A stretch of DNA of 64,000 nt from Paenibacillus sp. FSL K6-3182 (GCF_037976325.1 NZ_CP150265.1:7195501-7259500), one strand, 5' to 3'. Positions 7,795-18,051 are shown, numbered from the stretch's first letter. Made by a program: numbers and translations. The notes: a model not told the origin generated them from the sequence alone.

Positions 7795-8169
7795 TTAGAG
7801 CTCTTCCGTCTCATCCTCAGGGTGATTGCCGACACCGTTCAATAGGTCAATGCCGTGGAATTCCTCACCGGGAGACGCAGGATCGATCGGACTGTCCTTC
7901 GCCATAACATCCGCATCGGGCACCGAAGCCAGCTCCTCAGAAATTTCCTCTGGCGTATCGACCTCGTCGTCCAGCCCCGCACGATTATCCAGCGAAGCAG
8001 GAATATGAGATTCAAGCACATGTGTATCGGGATGCTGCTTCTCCAACAGCTCCGATGCATGAGGCACAGCTGCGCCACTCGCATCCTCCGTAAACAAACC
8101 AAAATCAGGATCGATATCCTTTTCCGTTGCTAAGCTTTTAGCATGCCGCACATCATGTTCATTATCCAT
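7795..8169 (-). CDS. Acidic hypothetical protein, 124 residues
   Basis: A strongly acidic, low-complexity protein beginning MDNEHDVRHAKSLATEKDID and rich in D, E, P and S throughout, with no membrane segment, signal or cysteine. It is probably disordered in part. The ATG at 8169 was chosen because AAGGAGG sits 8 bases upstream; an ATG seven codons earlier has a weaker site. I do not recognise a family. It follows the PP2C phosphatase gene on the same strand with a 69-base gap, so the two may be co-expressed, but no functional link can be shown. Confidence 0.7.
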   Translation of the reverse strand: MDNEHDVRHAKSLATEKDIDPDFGLFTEDASGAAVPHASELLEKQHPDTHVLESHIPASLDNRAGLDDEVDTPEEISEELASVPDADVMAKDSPIDPASPGEEFHGIDLLNGVGNHPEDETEEL

Positions 8170-8238
8170 TATAAAGGCCTCCTTCTTCATATCACCTACC
8201 TTATACTACCCACTATCTGGGCGTTTCTAACCATAAGC

Positions 8239-9405
8239 CTACACACAAGCTAATATGGCTATCGTTGCGTTATCCTGGTAAGGCCTTTGTTCTGCAAGCA
8301 CATGCTGCAAAATAAACGCTGCGGCAAGCGGAGGATATAAGCACGACGCCTCCTCCAGCAGCTTATCTGATAAGTCGTCATAGAGCCCGTCACTGCACAA
8401 TATAACTAGATCGCCCATCAAAAGGTGCAGCGGCTCTTGATTGGCATCGATTTCTGTTATGCGAGGGATACCTAAATAACTTGTTAACAAATGGCGCTCC
8501 GGGTGCGTCTCGGCTTCCTCCTGTGTTAGATTGCCCGCCAAAACATACTCCCGTAACCGATTCGCATAAATATGATCCCTCGTTAGCGGCAGGAGCACTC
8601 CGCCTCGAAACAAATAAATACGGCTGTCGCCGGCAGATATCCAGTACAGCTCTCCTTGATGGATGACGGTCGCAATAAGCGTCGTTCCGACACTCCATTC
8701 CAGTTCATGACTTAGCGCCATCTCATATACAGCTTGATTGGCAAGATGCAGTGACTGCTCCAATGCCCGCGGGATAGACTCCTCTGCTGATTTGGCTATA
8801 TATTCATTCAGCAGCGTTTGCACGGCAAGCTGCCCCGCCTCCTTCCCCATAGCGTAGCCGCCCATGCCATCCGCAAGCACAGCAAGCACACCGTGACGCT
8901 CAATAGCTTCTTCATCATCGAGTGACGAGAAGCCATAAGCATCCTGCTGCTCCTCACGCTCGCCAATATGCTGTGCATGACCGGTAATGACCTTCATCGT
9001 GATGACAGCATTACGGCTATTCGATATTAACTCAGCGGCAGCGTTTGCGGCTCCAACGATCTGCTCGATTGAAGGTGTTTTTAGAGGGACGGGTGGCGGC
9101 TCCCATGCAGGCGTTACGGCAACCCCTGGCCTTGACTCCGTCTCCGCTCCAGCGGCTTCAACCACTCCATGGCTGCGATTGCTTATGCGGCTGTTGCCAG
9201 CTGGCAGATCGAATACAATAATCAGGATTAGCAGGGCCCCAAACCCGATCATGCCAATTGCGATCGCTATCTCAATAATCTCTCCTTGCTCACTAGTCCA
9301 CAGCTGTTCCAGCTGCTTATCCGGAATCGCCGCTACTCCGATATAGACGATTACAAGCAGCAATAAAACAATAGCCAAACCTTCAATGATCCCTCTTCTG
9401 TTCAT
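8239..9405 (-). CDS. Membrane-anchored PP2C-family protein phosphatase
   Basis: 388 residues. Two N-terminal hydrophobic helices (about 8-28 and 48-68) are followed by a linker and a PP2C domain from about residue 135. Motifs seen: EQQDAYG, the metal-binding LADGMGG, SAGDSRIYLFR, LTRDHIY, CSDGLYDDL and the terminal DNATIAIL. These fit a Mn/Mg-dependent serine/threonine phosphatase of the PrpC type with its catalytic domain in the cytoplasm. The start is placed at the ATG at 9405 behind GAGGCGGGG; an ATG twelve codons upstream has no ribosome binding site. No partner Ser/Thr kinase is adjacent, which is unusual because prpC often neighbours prkC. Confidence 0.88.
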   Translation of the reverse strand: MNRRGIIEGLAIVLLLLVIVYIGVAAIPDKQLEQLWTSEQGEIIEIAIAIGMIGFGALLILIIVFDLPAGNSRISNRSHGVVEAAGAETESRPGVAVTPAWEPPPVPLKTPSIEQIVGAANAAAELISNSRNAVITMKVITGHAQHIGEREEQQDAYGFSSLDDEEAIERHGVLAVLADGMGGYAMGKEAGQLAVQTLLNEYIAKSAEESIPRALEQSLHLANQAVYEMALSHELEWSVGTTLIATVIHQGELYWISAGDSRIYLFRGGVLLPLTRDHIYANRLREYVLAGNLTQEEAETHPERHLLTSYLGIPRITEIDANQEPLHLLMGDLVILCSDGLYDDLSDKLLEEASCLYPPLAAAFILQHVLAEQRPYQDNATIAILACV

Positions 9406-9610
9406 TAGATCCCCGCCTCGCCTCAGCTTGTCACCCACCATCTACCATTTTATTTGCGTTAGCAGCGATTTATGCCGAAACCATAAGTAGCAAACGTGCA
9501 TAATAAGCAACTTCTTAGACGGAAAGGAACCGATGCACAAAAAGATGGTGCTATTCAAAAAGGTAAGAAGCCATGGGACATGCCCTCATCCGCCTCTGCT
9601 CCTCACAACT

Positions 9611-10556
9611 AAAATAGATCTAAAATATAGGCTTATTTTCATCAAACGCTGCCATTAATCAAAAATAGAGCTAGAAAGTAGACTTATACTTCCTCATTAT
9701 CAGCAAATCAGCATGATTTGGAGCCAATTCAGCCAAAATAGAGATAAAATATAGGCTTAGTTCCATCAAACGACCCCATTATTCAAATATAGAGCTAGAA
9801 AGTAGGCTTAAACTTCCACATCATCAGCAATCATCATGATTTAGAGCCGTTTTAGCGAAAATAGAGCTAAATTATAGTCCTATTTTCATCAAATAGCCCC
9901 ATTGATCAAAGATAGAGCTAGAAAGTAGTCTTATGCTATCCCATCACCAGCAAATCAGCATGATTTAGAGCTGTTTCAGCCAAAATAGAGCTAAAATATA
10001 GTCCTATTTCCATCAAACAACCCCATTGATCAAAGATAGAGCTAGAAAGTAGTCTTATTTTCCCATCACCAGCAAATCAGCATATTTTAGAGCCGTTTCA
10101 GCGAAAATAGAGCTAAAACATATGCTTATTTTCAACAAACAAGCCCATTATTCAAAAATAGAGCTAGAAAGTAGTCTTATACTTCCTCATCAACAGCAAT
10201 CAGCATGTTATAGAGCCATTTCAGCAAAAATAGAACTAAAATATAGTCTTATTTTCATCAAACGCCCCTATTGATTAAAAATAGAACTAGAAATTAGTCT
10301 TATACTTCCCCATCACCCGCAAATCAGCATGATTTTGAGCCGTTTCAGCCAAAATAGAACTAAAATTTAGGCTTATTTTCATCAAACAAGCCACTTAATA
10401 AAAATTAGGACTAGAAATTAGTCTTAAACGTCCGCATCACCCGCAAATCAGCATGATTTGGAGCCGTTTCAGCGAAAAAAGAGCTAAAATATAGGCTTAT
10501 TTTCTTCAAAAACTGCCATGAATCAAAAATAGAGCTAGAAACTAGGCTTATGTTTG
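9611..10556. repeat. Tandem array of about 7.6 units of a ~123-bp AT-rich repeat
   Basis: Units begin near 9611, 9735, 9858, 9982, 10104, 10227, 10351 and 10475, giving spacings of 122-124 bp. Each unit has two related half-units. One carries AAAATAGAGCTAAAATATAG then GCTTATTTTCATCAAAC; the other carries AAATAGAGCTAGAAAGTAGT then CTTATACTTCC and a tail CAGCATGATTTAGAGCCGTT. The first half can fold, AAAATA-G-AGC pairing with GCT-TATTTT. All six frames are closed by stops. Units differ by scattered substitutions, so the array is not very recent. It lies between convergent or co-directional gene ends (9405 and 10708), and bases 9442-9610 hold no convincing gene. Confidence 0.92.
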
Positions 10557-10621
10557 TTTAACTGAGCACAGTTAAAATTAGTGAAGCTGTTTTTTTGAAA
10601 ACAACCACCTAAAATGAAACA

Positions 10622-10665
10622 GAGGCTGTTCCAAAAGTAGATTTACCTACCTTTGAAGCAGCCTC
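10622..10665 (-). terminator. Probable terminator of the GH-A hydrolase gene
   Basis: Long stem GAGGCTGTTCCAAAAGTAG / CTACCTTTGAAGCAGCCTC, 19 pairs with G-U wobbles and a short loop, 43 bases after the stop at 10708. The following minus-strand TGTTTCATTTT is a weak U-tract. Confidence 0.6.
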
Positions 10666-10707
10666 TCGATAAACTTTGCAGTTGTCTAAGCTAATAATCT
10701 TGCTACA

Positions 10708-13700
10708 TCACTCAACGATAATATCGCGATAGGACGCCAGCACATTGCCTTCCAAATCCGTCGCAAATAGAACCGAGCGTTCACTCTCCAGCACGAAGCT
10801 GTAGCTCTTGTTGATTTTTGCATCACGCACAGTAACAGGACAATCCGTACCCGCTTCCGAGATAAAAGTATACAGGCTTCCTTGCTTAAATTGCAGCTTG
10901 CTGCCAAAGATCCCCGGGTGGTCTCCGCCTGCTTCCCATACGATGCCTGGCTTCAAATCCTCAGCCTCATGCAGCGCAGCCTCATAAAGTGCAATGAGTG
11001 TATCCGTACGCTCGTTAAGCTCCAACGGCAGCGGGCACCACATGACTTTGCCTAATCCGTGGGCTATGGTACGAACGGTTGAAATGCCATCCGAATAGCT
11101 TCCGCTGCTGTCCAAAGCAATTTCTTTGTTCAGCTCGCCAATCTTCTTGCCTGCGAAAGAAGCTTTGAAGGTACGCTCGCCAATTTGCAGCATTTCTTCC
11201 CGCGATATATTGCTTAAACGATACGGTCCCACAATCGATTCCGCCCGTGAGGTTGGCTTCCAATATTCGTCCAGCCCAATTGGACCTGTGAAGAGCAGTG
11301 TGCCTCCATGCGCTTCAACATGCCCAAGCAGCTCCGTCAGTGCAGCATCACTGAAATTGTGTGCGCTCGGAACGATAATGAGCTTCGGCTTGTCGCGCTG
11401 CAAGGTTTCCAAGTGAAACTCTCCAATGCCGCGATGCGGAAGCTTCATTTCGTAGCCCAGCACACGAGTTAAGTTTCCTGTCGCTTCGCAAGCAAAACGG
11501 CGGCTGGAGAAATCATTGGAGTAAGGAAACACTACCACAATCTCCTCTAGCTGGCGTTCCTCAAACATGCTCGAAATCCGCCCAATAAATTTGCCAAAAT
11601 CATAGGATACATCCGCTTCCGGCTTTTGTGTCCCGTCAGCCCGCAGTGCACCGATATTCGACTCGCAAACGTTGTCCATGAAATAGTTTGTATTCCACAG
11701 CCACTGCACCGCACCTGCGCCGCCTGCGGCAAAAGCATATGCATATTTGCGCTCCAAGATGTTCCTCAGCTCTTCCTCTGAACGCTTCGCCCGGTTATCC
11801 GGCATTTCCACATACATAATGCCCGTTTCTTGAATCAAGGTCGGCTTGCTAGGATCTTTGCCATATACACTGTCCCATAGCAGCCTGTCATTCAGCCACC
11901 AAGTGTGTACGGTTGTGTAATCTACGCTTTCCGCATAAATTAGCGGAGAAGGACGCGGCCCCATGCCAAGCGCCTCGTCTTGGCCAACGGTCACGAGCTG
12001 ACGCGGGGAAATGGCATGAATCGTTGCCGTAAGCTCCAAGGCCCAGCGGTTATGCATATCCATCGAAAACCGTGTATAGTCCAGCCAGCGCGTATTTTTC
12101 TTCAGCTTCTTCACGTCTTGAATATCAAACGCGATGTCCGTTTGCTCCGGCAAGGTGACCGCTTCAAAGTCCGGCAGCTCTGTGCTCGTCATATTCCACC
12201 GCGCCTGCAGCTTGCCAATCGATGCGTGCCGCTGCTTTAGCCAATTCACATAGGCTGCTTTTTCAAAAGGATCATGCATGGAGCGAGGCCCTGAGAAAAT
12301 GCGCATATGATCAAATAATGAAGGCTCATTGATCAAATCCCACTGTACATTAGAAGTGTGTTTATGCCTGGATACGATCGCTGCAATAAACCGTTTTTGT
12401 GCTTGTACGCTTCTCGGATCGAGATACGGGTTTTTGCCTTCCCAAGCTTCGGGAGCAAAGGCGAAAAAGCTGAAGGTCATTTCAATCTCATGTTTAGCCG
12501 CTGTCAAAATAAAAGCATCTACAGCTCTGAGCAGCTCTTCCGATGCATGTCCATCCTCGAACATAAGATGCCGCCACGCCGTCCATAAACCGGTACGAAT
12601 CAGGTTGATGCCCGCTTCCTTCATCGTCGCCATATCTTGATCCCAGATCGCAGCATTTGGCATAGACACGAATTTCCGGCCAACATCCGAGGTCATATAC
12701 GTCATTCCTACAATAGGGAAGGGCTCGCCATTTTTCTCAAAATAATCCCGACCAACTGCAAGCGGCGTACCTCTCTCCAGCAAATCGCGGTCATACCCCC
12801 AGAAGCCCTGCCGCAGTACTCTTTTTTCTCCGCTTTCAGCTTCGGCTTCACATACGATCTCATACAAACCAGGCTCAATAGAGAACGGTACACTAAAACT
12901 CATATACTCGATTTCGCTTCCAACGCTCACGCTCAACCGATGCTCCCATACCGCCTTAGCCTCTCCTTGCTTATAAATAGAAATAGCCATCGACCAGTTC
13001 TCTTGCTTGCCGCTTTGCTTATAGCCGTATGCCGCTTTAATCTGCTGTGCTTGAAGCGTCAGATGCGGTCTCTCTGCTTCATAATAAACCGCGTAGCTCG
13101 GCTTAATCCAAAGCTCAGTCACACCCCTCGCACAAAATGCCGCCCATTCTGCAAGAGCATCCGCACCTGCGCCCGACCAGAAACGGTCAGTCAGCTGTTG
13201 ATTCACAAACAACCAGCGTCCGCCTGCAAAATCGCCCTTGTTATGCTCGATCAGAACGACAGGAGCCGATACCTCCCGGCCGCCTGCAGACATTCCCTTC
13301 AGAAGCGGGCGAATGTGTGCATTCATCGGTCCCTGCGAGCCCGTAGCCTGATTCAGCTGATCCCGCTCATGCGTCACATGCAAAATAAGGCCAAACGTAG
13401 GTTCAATCGTGAACAAATGCTCCTTGCCCTGCAGCAAAGGCAGCTCCTGATTGTGGCACAATGCAGTTGACCGCGTATGATCGACAGCAAGTGCCTCATG
13501 AATAAATAGTTCCTGATGGTACGCTGTCATCTCCTGCTCGACGTCCCACTGCTCGCCATCCCGGCTCACCGGCTGTTTAAAAGGGGCTCCGCCTGCATGA
13601 ATCAATCCCCCGCCCCGCTTTACAAAAGCGAGTATTTCCGGCCATGATGCTTTCGGAAAATACGATCCGTGCAAATGAACGAGGCAGTCTACCCCGTCTT

Positions 13701-13830
13701 CTTTAAGAGCTGCTGACAATCCTTCCGCATCGGTTACTTTAAACAGACTATTCAGCTTTTGAAGTGCCTCTGTATCTGGCGCACAGCCTTCTAACGGAAA
13801 AGTAGGGTCATAAAATAGTACTGCTTTCAT
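10708..13830 (-). CDS. Large clan GH-A glycoside hydrolase, GH42-like architecture
   Basis: 1040 residues without a signal peptide, so probably cytosolic. The first 250 residues look like a glutamine-amidotransferase-type fold, followed by a beta-rich segment. A TIM barrel (about 360-720) carries the acid/base motif WDLINEPS and a likely nucleophile in LIQETGIMY, the clan GH-A pattern. A domain near 790-860 with KLIIVPSAHNFS resembles the trimerisation domain of GH42 beta-galactosidases. The family is not certain (GH42, GH5 or unassigned). The ATG at 13830 was chosen for TAGGAGCGAG upstream. It is divergent from the AraC regulator and lies beside the mannosidase genes, suggesting action on a mannose-containing glycan imported by the next transporter. 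Confidence 0.8.
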   Translation of the reverse strand: MKAVLFYDPTFPLEGCAPDTEALQKLNSLFKVTDAEGLSAALKEDGVDCLVHLHGSYFPKASWPEILAFVKRGGGLIHAGGAPFKQPVSRDGEQWDVEQEMTAYHQELFIHEALAVDHTRSTALCHNQELPLLQGKEHLFTIEPTFGLILHVTHERDQLNQATGSQGPMNAHIRPLLKGMSAGGREVSAPVVLIEHNKGDFAGGRWLFVNQQLTDRFWSGAGADALAEWAAFCARGVTELWIKPSYAVYYEAERPHLTLQAQQIKAAYGYKQSGKQENWSMAISIYKQGEAKAVWEHRLSVSVGSEIEYMSFSVPFSIEPGLYEIVCEAEAESGEKRVLRQGFWGYDRDLLERGTPLAVGRDYFEKNGEPFPIVGMTYMTSDVGRKFVSMPNAAIWDQDMATMKEAGINLIRTGLWTAWRHLMFEDGHASEELLRAVDAFILTAAKHEIEMTFSFFAFAPEAWEGKNPYLDPRSVQAQKRFIAAIVSRHKHTSNVQWDLINEPSLFDHMRIFSGPRSMHDPFEKAAYVNWLKQRHASIGKLQARWNMTSTELPDFEAVTLPEQTDIAFDIQDVKKLKKNTRWLDYTRFSMDMHNRWALELTATIHAISPRQLVTVGQDEALGMGPRPSPLIYAESVDYTTVHTWWLNDRLLWDSVYGKDPSKPTLIQETGIMYVEMPDNRAKRSEEELRNILERKYAYAFAAGGAGAVQWLWNTNYFMDNVCESNIGALRADGTQKPEADVSYDFGKFIGRISSMFEERQLEEIVVVFPYSNDFSSRRFACEATGNLTRVLGYEMKLPHRGIGEFHLETLQRDKPKLIIVPSAHNFSDAALTELLGHVEAHGGTLLFTGPIGLDEYWKPTSRAESIVGPYRLSNISREEMLQIGERTFKASFAGKKIGELNKEIALDSSGSYSDGISTVRTIAHGLGKVMWCPLPLELNERTDTLIALYEAALHEAEDLKPGIVWEAGGDHPGIFGSKLQFKQGSLYTFISEAGTDCPVTVRDAKINKSYSFVLESERSVLFATDLEGNVLASYRDIIVE

Positions 13831-13963
13831 GGTTCTCGCTCCTATCATTTCTCTATTGTTTATGGATCTTTACTTTCCATGATCCGCTATTTATTGCATA
13901 ATGGAAGACTAAGCATCATGATTGAACATGGATTACAATTACGTACTGGAGGCGAACACAGTC

Positions 13964-16297
13964 GTGTCAAAGCTCACAAATAAGTCAACTTCGTTGTCAC
14001 GAGCCAAAATAAATTGGAATCATTTGAAATCAAGCTTACTTCTGAAATACGCCTTGTCGTACATACTTATCTTCCTAATCCCTTTGACCGGAGTTACCAT
14101 ATTCGTTTATGAAAACGCAGTCACTGGTCTTCGCTCAGAGATAGAACAGTCCAATGTGAATCAATTGAATCAAGTGAAAATGACGATTGATGACCGGATG
14201 AGAGAGCTTCAGGAAATCGCCAGCAAAATAGCCTACGACGAGCAATTAACGCCTTATATGGTTCGTGATCCCTATTTCGGCTGGGAAGCTATTCGTCAAC
14301 TTTCTACCTACAAAGCCAACAGCAGCATTTTGGAAGATTTATTCCTATATTTCCATGATGATTCTACTATTTACTCATCTCGCGGCCTTACCAATGTAGA
14401 TGTTTTATTCAGCCAAACCTATCAGTTTAATCAAGTGAGTAAAGAGGGTTTACTTCATGACCTAAATGAAGCCAAAGGTCCGATTATGCGTCCTGCTGAG
14501 CAGGTCAACGTTAACTATCGCAAGGAATCTATGCTTACTCTGCTCGTTCCGATTATGCCAAATGATCCTTTTCCTTATGGAACCGTTGTCTATTTGATGG
14601 AAGAGTCCAAGCTGACCGGAGTCATGGATTCCATCCTCAACAACTTTTCCGGCAGCAGCTATATCTTTGATCAGGACGGCAAAATGCTGACGGCCAATAA
14701 TCATGGAGCAAGCATGCCGCAGGGTGACTTAGCTATCCTCTCTGCTTTGCAGCCAGGCATTCACAGCCTGACACTGAACGGCGAGAAGCAGTCTGTTGTT
14801 GCTGTGCTATCGCAAGAGAATGGATGGACTTACGTCGCCGCAATGCCGAGCCATCAATTTTTCAGCCGTGTCGTTCACATTCAGACTCTAATTCTGCTTG
14901 TATTCAGTATCGTCGTACTGACGGGCATTGCCGCAGCTATGTTATTGGCCAAGCGTCAATACCATCCCATTAAAGATTTAATGGAGTTCGCCAAACAAAA
15001 GAGCAAAAGCACTGCATTAGATTCAGCAAAAATCAGCAACGAATGGGATTGGATCAAGCAGACCATTCATGATTATAATGCTCGAATAGATATACAGGTG
15101 CCTTATGTCCGCAATCAATGCTTGCTGCTTCTACTCAAGCATGGCAAGCCTGACGACCCAGAGATCGAGCAGCTAGTCTTGGATGCAGGACTTGAGCTTC
15201 CGCAGGGGCAAGGGTATTATTTCTCTGTTATTTTGGCTTGGAATGCTTCCAATACGGGCGAAAATTCCCGTCAGGAACGCCAGCAGATGCAGGAAATGCT
15301 CCATGAATTGGAGCTGCCGGATCTCCATTCGCGAGTTTATGGGATCGAGTTCTCCCCAGCAGAGCAATTTGCGTTCATGGTTAGCCTTGTACCATCAGAG
15401 TCCGTACCATTGCAGGAGCAGATTGAACAAATCGTTGAGTCCATAAAGCTCATGATTATGGAAAACTCGCAGCTGCTGCCATCGCTAGGAGTTGGTACGC
15501 CATACGAGAATCTGGCAGAGCTTAATCAATCCTTTATCGAAGCGGCTACCGCGCTGGAATTCCGATTGGCAGGCGGTAATGGCCATGTCACTTACTTTGA
15601 ACACTTGGCAGAGCTCAGCTCGCCTGATACAGAGACCTTCTGGATCTCCAAAAAATCGCTGCTCAAGCTAGAGCAAAGCTTAAAGCAAGGAAACGCAATC
15701 GTAGCCAGACAAATGATTAGCAGCATCATCCTTGATATGAAAAACGAGTCATTATCGGTATCCTTACTGCGCTGCTTTTGCTATGACCTGCTGAATGCCT
15801 TACTGCGGGCAGCCTCTGAAATGGGCATGCACAGCGTTATTCAGCATATTTCTGCCTTGGCAACCTTCGATACACTCGAAGAAACCGAACAAAAGCTGAA
15901 CAGGCTTGCCGAACAAATTTGCGACCAGGTGGAACGAAATACCGAGACCGAGCAGCATTCTTTAATGGACGATATCGTAGCGTACGTGGATCAGCAATAT
16001 GCGGATTACACGCTCAGCCTGGAGCATATCGCCTTGAAATACGCGATCTCCACTTCCTATTTGAGCCGCAGCTTTAAAGAAAAAACTGGCCTCAACTTTT
16101 CACAATATATTTCGCGCTGCCGTATGGATGAGGTCATGCGCCTGCTGCTGAGCACCGATGCTCCACTTAAAGACATTATTGAGCAAGTCGGATACTTGGA
16201 TACACCGAACTTTATTCGTAAATTTAAGAAAGAAACAGGCCTTACCCCTGGGCAATACCGTAAGCTTAATGCTCCCGAAGTCCACCATGTGGAGTAA
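13964..16297 (+). CDS. Membrane-bound AraC-family regulator with extracellular sensor
   Basis: About 777 residues. A transmembrane helix near residues 25-48 (YALSYILIFLIPLTGVTI) and a second near 305-330 enclose a Cache-like outer sensor. A cytoplasmic linker follows, and an AraC helix-turn-helix pair fills the last 100 residues (SLEHIALKYAISTSYLSR, then LKDIIEQVGYLDTPNF). This is the one-component equivalent of a YesM/YesN pair and usually controls adjacent glycan genes. The GTG at 13964 is preferred because GGAGG lies 11 bases upstream; in-frame TTG 13922 and ATG 13928 lack a site. It is divergent from the GH-A gene and next to an Lpl-type importer, the likely targets. Confidence 0.88.
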   Translation: MSKLTNKSTSLSRAKINWNHLKSSLLLKYALSYILIFLIPLTGVTIFVYENAVTGLRSEIEQSNVNQLNQVKMTIDDRMRELQEIASKIAYDEQLTPYMVRDPYFGWEAIRQLSTYKANSSILEDLFLYFHDDSTIYSSRGLTNVDVLFSQTYQFNQVSKEGLLHDLNEAKGPIMRPAEQVNVNYRKESMLTLLVPIMPNDPFPYGTVVYLMEESKLTGVMDSILNNFSGSSYIFDQDGKMLTANNHGASMPQGDLAILSALQPGIHSLTLNGEKQSVVAVLSQENGWTYVAAMPSHQFFSRVVHIQTLILLVFSIVVLTGIAAAMLLAKRQYHPIKDLMEFAKQKSKSTALDSAKISNEWDWIKQTIHDYNARIDIQVPYVRNQCLLLLLKHGKPDDPEIEQLVLDAGLELPQGQGYYFSVILAWNASNTGENSRQERQQMQEMLHELELPDLHSRVYGIEFSPAEQFAFMVSLVPSESVPLQEQIEQIVESIKLMIMENSQLLPSLGVGTPYENLAELNQSFIEAATALEFRLAGGNGHVTYFEHLAELSSPDTETFWISKKSLLKLEQSLKQGNAIVARQMISSIILDMKNESLSVSLLRCFCYDLLNALLRAASEMGMHSVIQHISALATFDTLEETEQKLNRLAEQICDQVERNTETEQHSLMDDIVAYVDQQYADYTLSLEHIALKYAISTSYLSRSFKEKTGLNFSQYISRCRMDEVMRLLLSTDAPLKDIIEQVGYLDTPNFIRKFKKETGLTPGQYRKLNAPEVHHVE

Positions 16298-16328
16298 ATC
16301 CCATCATTGTCATCATGCTCATAATCAA

Positions 16329-16368
16329 AGCCAACTCTTAAGCACCGTTCCCGGTGCAAGAGCTGGCT
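16329..16368. terminator. Bidirectional terminator between AraC regulator and binding-protein gene
   Basis: Hairpin AGCCAACTCTTAAGCACCG / CGGTGCAAGAGCTGGCT with a TTCC loop, A-rich on the left and TTATTT on the right. It separates two genes that end tail to tail (16297 and 16383). Confidence 0.8.
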
Positions 16369-16382
16369 TATTTACTTGGATG

Positions 16383-17996
16383 TTAGCTCGTTTTCCAGCG
16401 GTCGTATGCCGTCTGATAAATCTCCGCCATCCGTTCTCCACCCATTTTCTTGATCGTACCAACGTATTTATCCCAACCGCTAATCGAATCTTGACCTGTA
16501 ATAAACTTAGCTTCCATTTGCATAACATACGTGCTTAGGTCAGAGCGAAGCTTTGTAACCTCAGCCGACTCTTCTGCAGTTAAGAACAAAGCTGGAAATG
16601 GAACTCTTGCACCGCGATCCAACAGCTTTTCCTTATTTTCCTTGGTTACCCACTCATCGAACTCTGTTTTCAAGCCCTTTGTAAGGTCATCACTAATCAC
16701 CATAGGCGCAGCAATACCATAGTTAGGCGTAAGTGTTGAGCGGTATTCCTCACGATCGCCGCCGCCTGGAACAGGCAGCCATTCCTTCGTCATTGAAGCT
16801 TTGTCTGTGTATTTCCAGAGCGTACCTTCAGGTCCTTTGTCAAACAGCATTGCTCCATCATAGGAGTACAAATAATCGACCCAACGCATCGATGCTTCCG
16901 GCGCTTTGTTGCTGCTCGTAATGGCGAAGGCGCCTGTTGAATAACCTCTATTTTTTGCAATTGCAGGAGCTGCTACCATATCGCTCTTCACAGGGCTGAA
17001 CAGCACGTCTTCTGTGTCTGGCTCGCCGCCGAGTGTAAAGTATGCATGCCACTCCGAGAACAATCCGACTTGATTGTTTTTAGCTTTTGCTTTCTTCTGA
17101 TCATCCGTTTGAGAGAAGGACTCATGATCGAGCAGTTCCTCACTCCAAAGACGATTCATGTATTCCAGGTACGCCTTGTAAGGCTCTTCCATAGGCGTAT
17201 AGTGAACAACATCCTTGTCATCTACATAAATTTCTTCCTCATATGCGCCAAACGCTCCTAGAATCCACGTCCGCAAATCTCTCATCTTCGAGGAGGAAGC
17301 GAGTGGAATTTCATCTTTTTGGCCATTGCCGTTCGGATCCTCTTCTTTGACCCGCTTCAAATAAGTGTACAATTCCTCCGTTGTTTCAGGAATTTTCTTA
17401 ATATCAAGCGCTTTCAGAAAGTCGCCGTTATACCAAAGCGGATTGCGGTACCATGGCTGGTTTAAATCAAATCTTGGCAATGAGTAGATATGCCCGTCCG
17501 GTGCTGTGATGGATTTACGAATATCCGGGTAAGCCTCAAGCAGCTTCTTCACATTCGGTGCATATTCGTCAATAAGGTCTTCTAGTGGAATAAGAATGCC
17601 TTGTCCACCATAATTAAGCTCCTCAGCCTGAGTTAGCTTAGCGCCAAACAATACATTAGGATAATCGCCGCTTGCAAAAACTAGATTTTTTTTCGTATCA
17701 AAGCTGTCTCTAGGCGCATTCAAATACTCAAATTTAATGCCCGTCAATTTCTCCATTTCGTCCATTACCGGCATGTCATTCCAGTTCTGAATACCGATGT
17801 CCGGCGCCATTAGCGTCAAGGTAAGCTTCTCATTAACGATTGGAAAACCTTCCTTATTCACGTTTGCAGCTGCTCCTGCTCCCGCTCCAGTCGTATTTCC
17901 TTTTTCCTTGTCGCCGTTCGAGCCGCAGCCTGCAAGCAATGTAACCGTCATCACACCTGCAAGCAGCAAGGACGCTGCTTTACTTGATTTGTACAT
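16383..17996 (-). CDS. Lipoprotein sugar-binding protein of an Lpl-type importer
   Basis: 537 residues with a lipoprotein signal (LLAGVMTVTLLAGC, lipid on Cys24) and an extracellular solute-binding fold of the LipO/LplA group, which is longer than ordinary CUT1 binding proteins. A calcium-type loop DPNGNGQKDE lies in the middle. It would be tethered outside the membrane and deliver an oligosaccharide to the two permeases encoded upstream on the same strand. GGGAGG lies 8 bases before the ATG. It is the last gene of the operon, 120 bases after the second permease, and a hairpin lies in that gap. Mannose oligosaccharides are the inferred ligand from the neighbouring GH38 and GH125 genes. Confidence 0.92.
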   Translation of the reverse strand: MYKSSKAASLLLAGVMTVTLLAGCGSNGDKEKGNTTGAGAGAAANVNKEGFPIVNEKLTLTLMAPDIGIQNWNDMPVMDEMEKLTGIKFEYLNAPRDSFDTKKNLVFASGDYPNVLFGAKLTQAEELNYGGQGILIPLEDLIDEYAPNVKKLLEAYPDIRKSITAPDGHIYSLPRFDLNQPWYRNPLWYNGDFLKALDIKKIPETTEELYTYLKRVKEEDPNGNGQKDEIPLASSSKMRDLRTWILGAFGAYEEEIYVDDKDVVHYTPMEEPYKAYLEYMNRLWSEELLDHESFSQTDDQKKAKAKNNQVGLFSEWHAYFTLGGEPDTEDVLFSPVKSDMVAAPAIAKNRGYSTGAFAITSSNKAPEASMRWVDYLYSYDGAMLFDKGPEGTLWKYTDKASMTKEWLPVPGGGDREEYRSTLTPNYGIAAPMVISDDLTKGLKTEFDEWVTKENKEKLLDRGARVPFPALFLTAEESAEVTKLRSDLSTYVMQMEAKFITGQDSISGWDKYVGTIKKMGGERMAEIYQTAYDRWKTS

Positions 17997-18051
17997 TTTT
18001 AAATCCTCCCTTTTTTTCTTCTATACTATTTAAATGATGCTATATAATAAG

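Noticed and set aside
9534..9656. Short frame MHKKMVLFKKV... entering the repeat array
   Set aside because: AAAGGA precedes the ATG, but the frame is 41 codons, reads into repeat sequence and has no terminator or recognisable composition.
9611..10556. CRISPR-like appearance of the repeat array
   Set aside because: Units are about 123 bp and similar along their whole length, with no unique spacers and no cas genes nearby.
12637..13470. 277-codon open frame antisense to the GH-A hydrolase gene
   Set aside because: Lies entirely within a gene with clear catalytic motifs; composition is shadow-like and there is no ribosome binding site.
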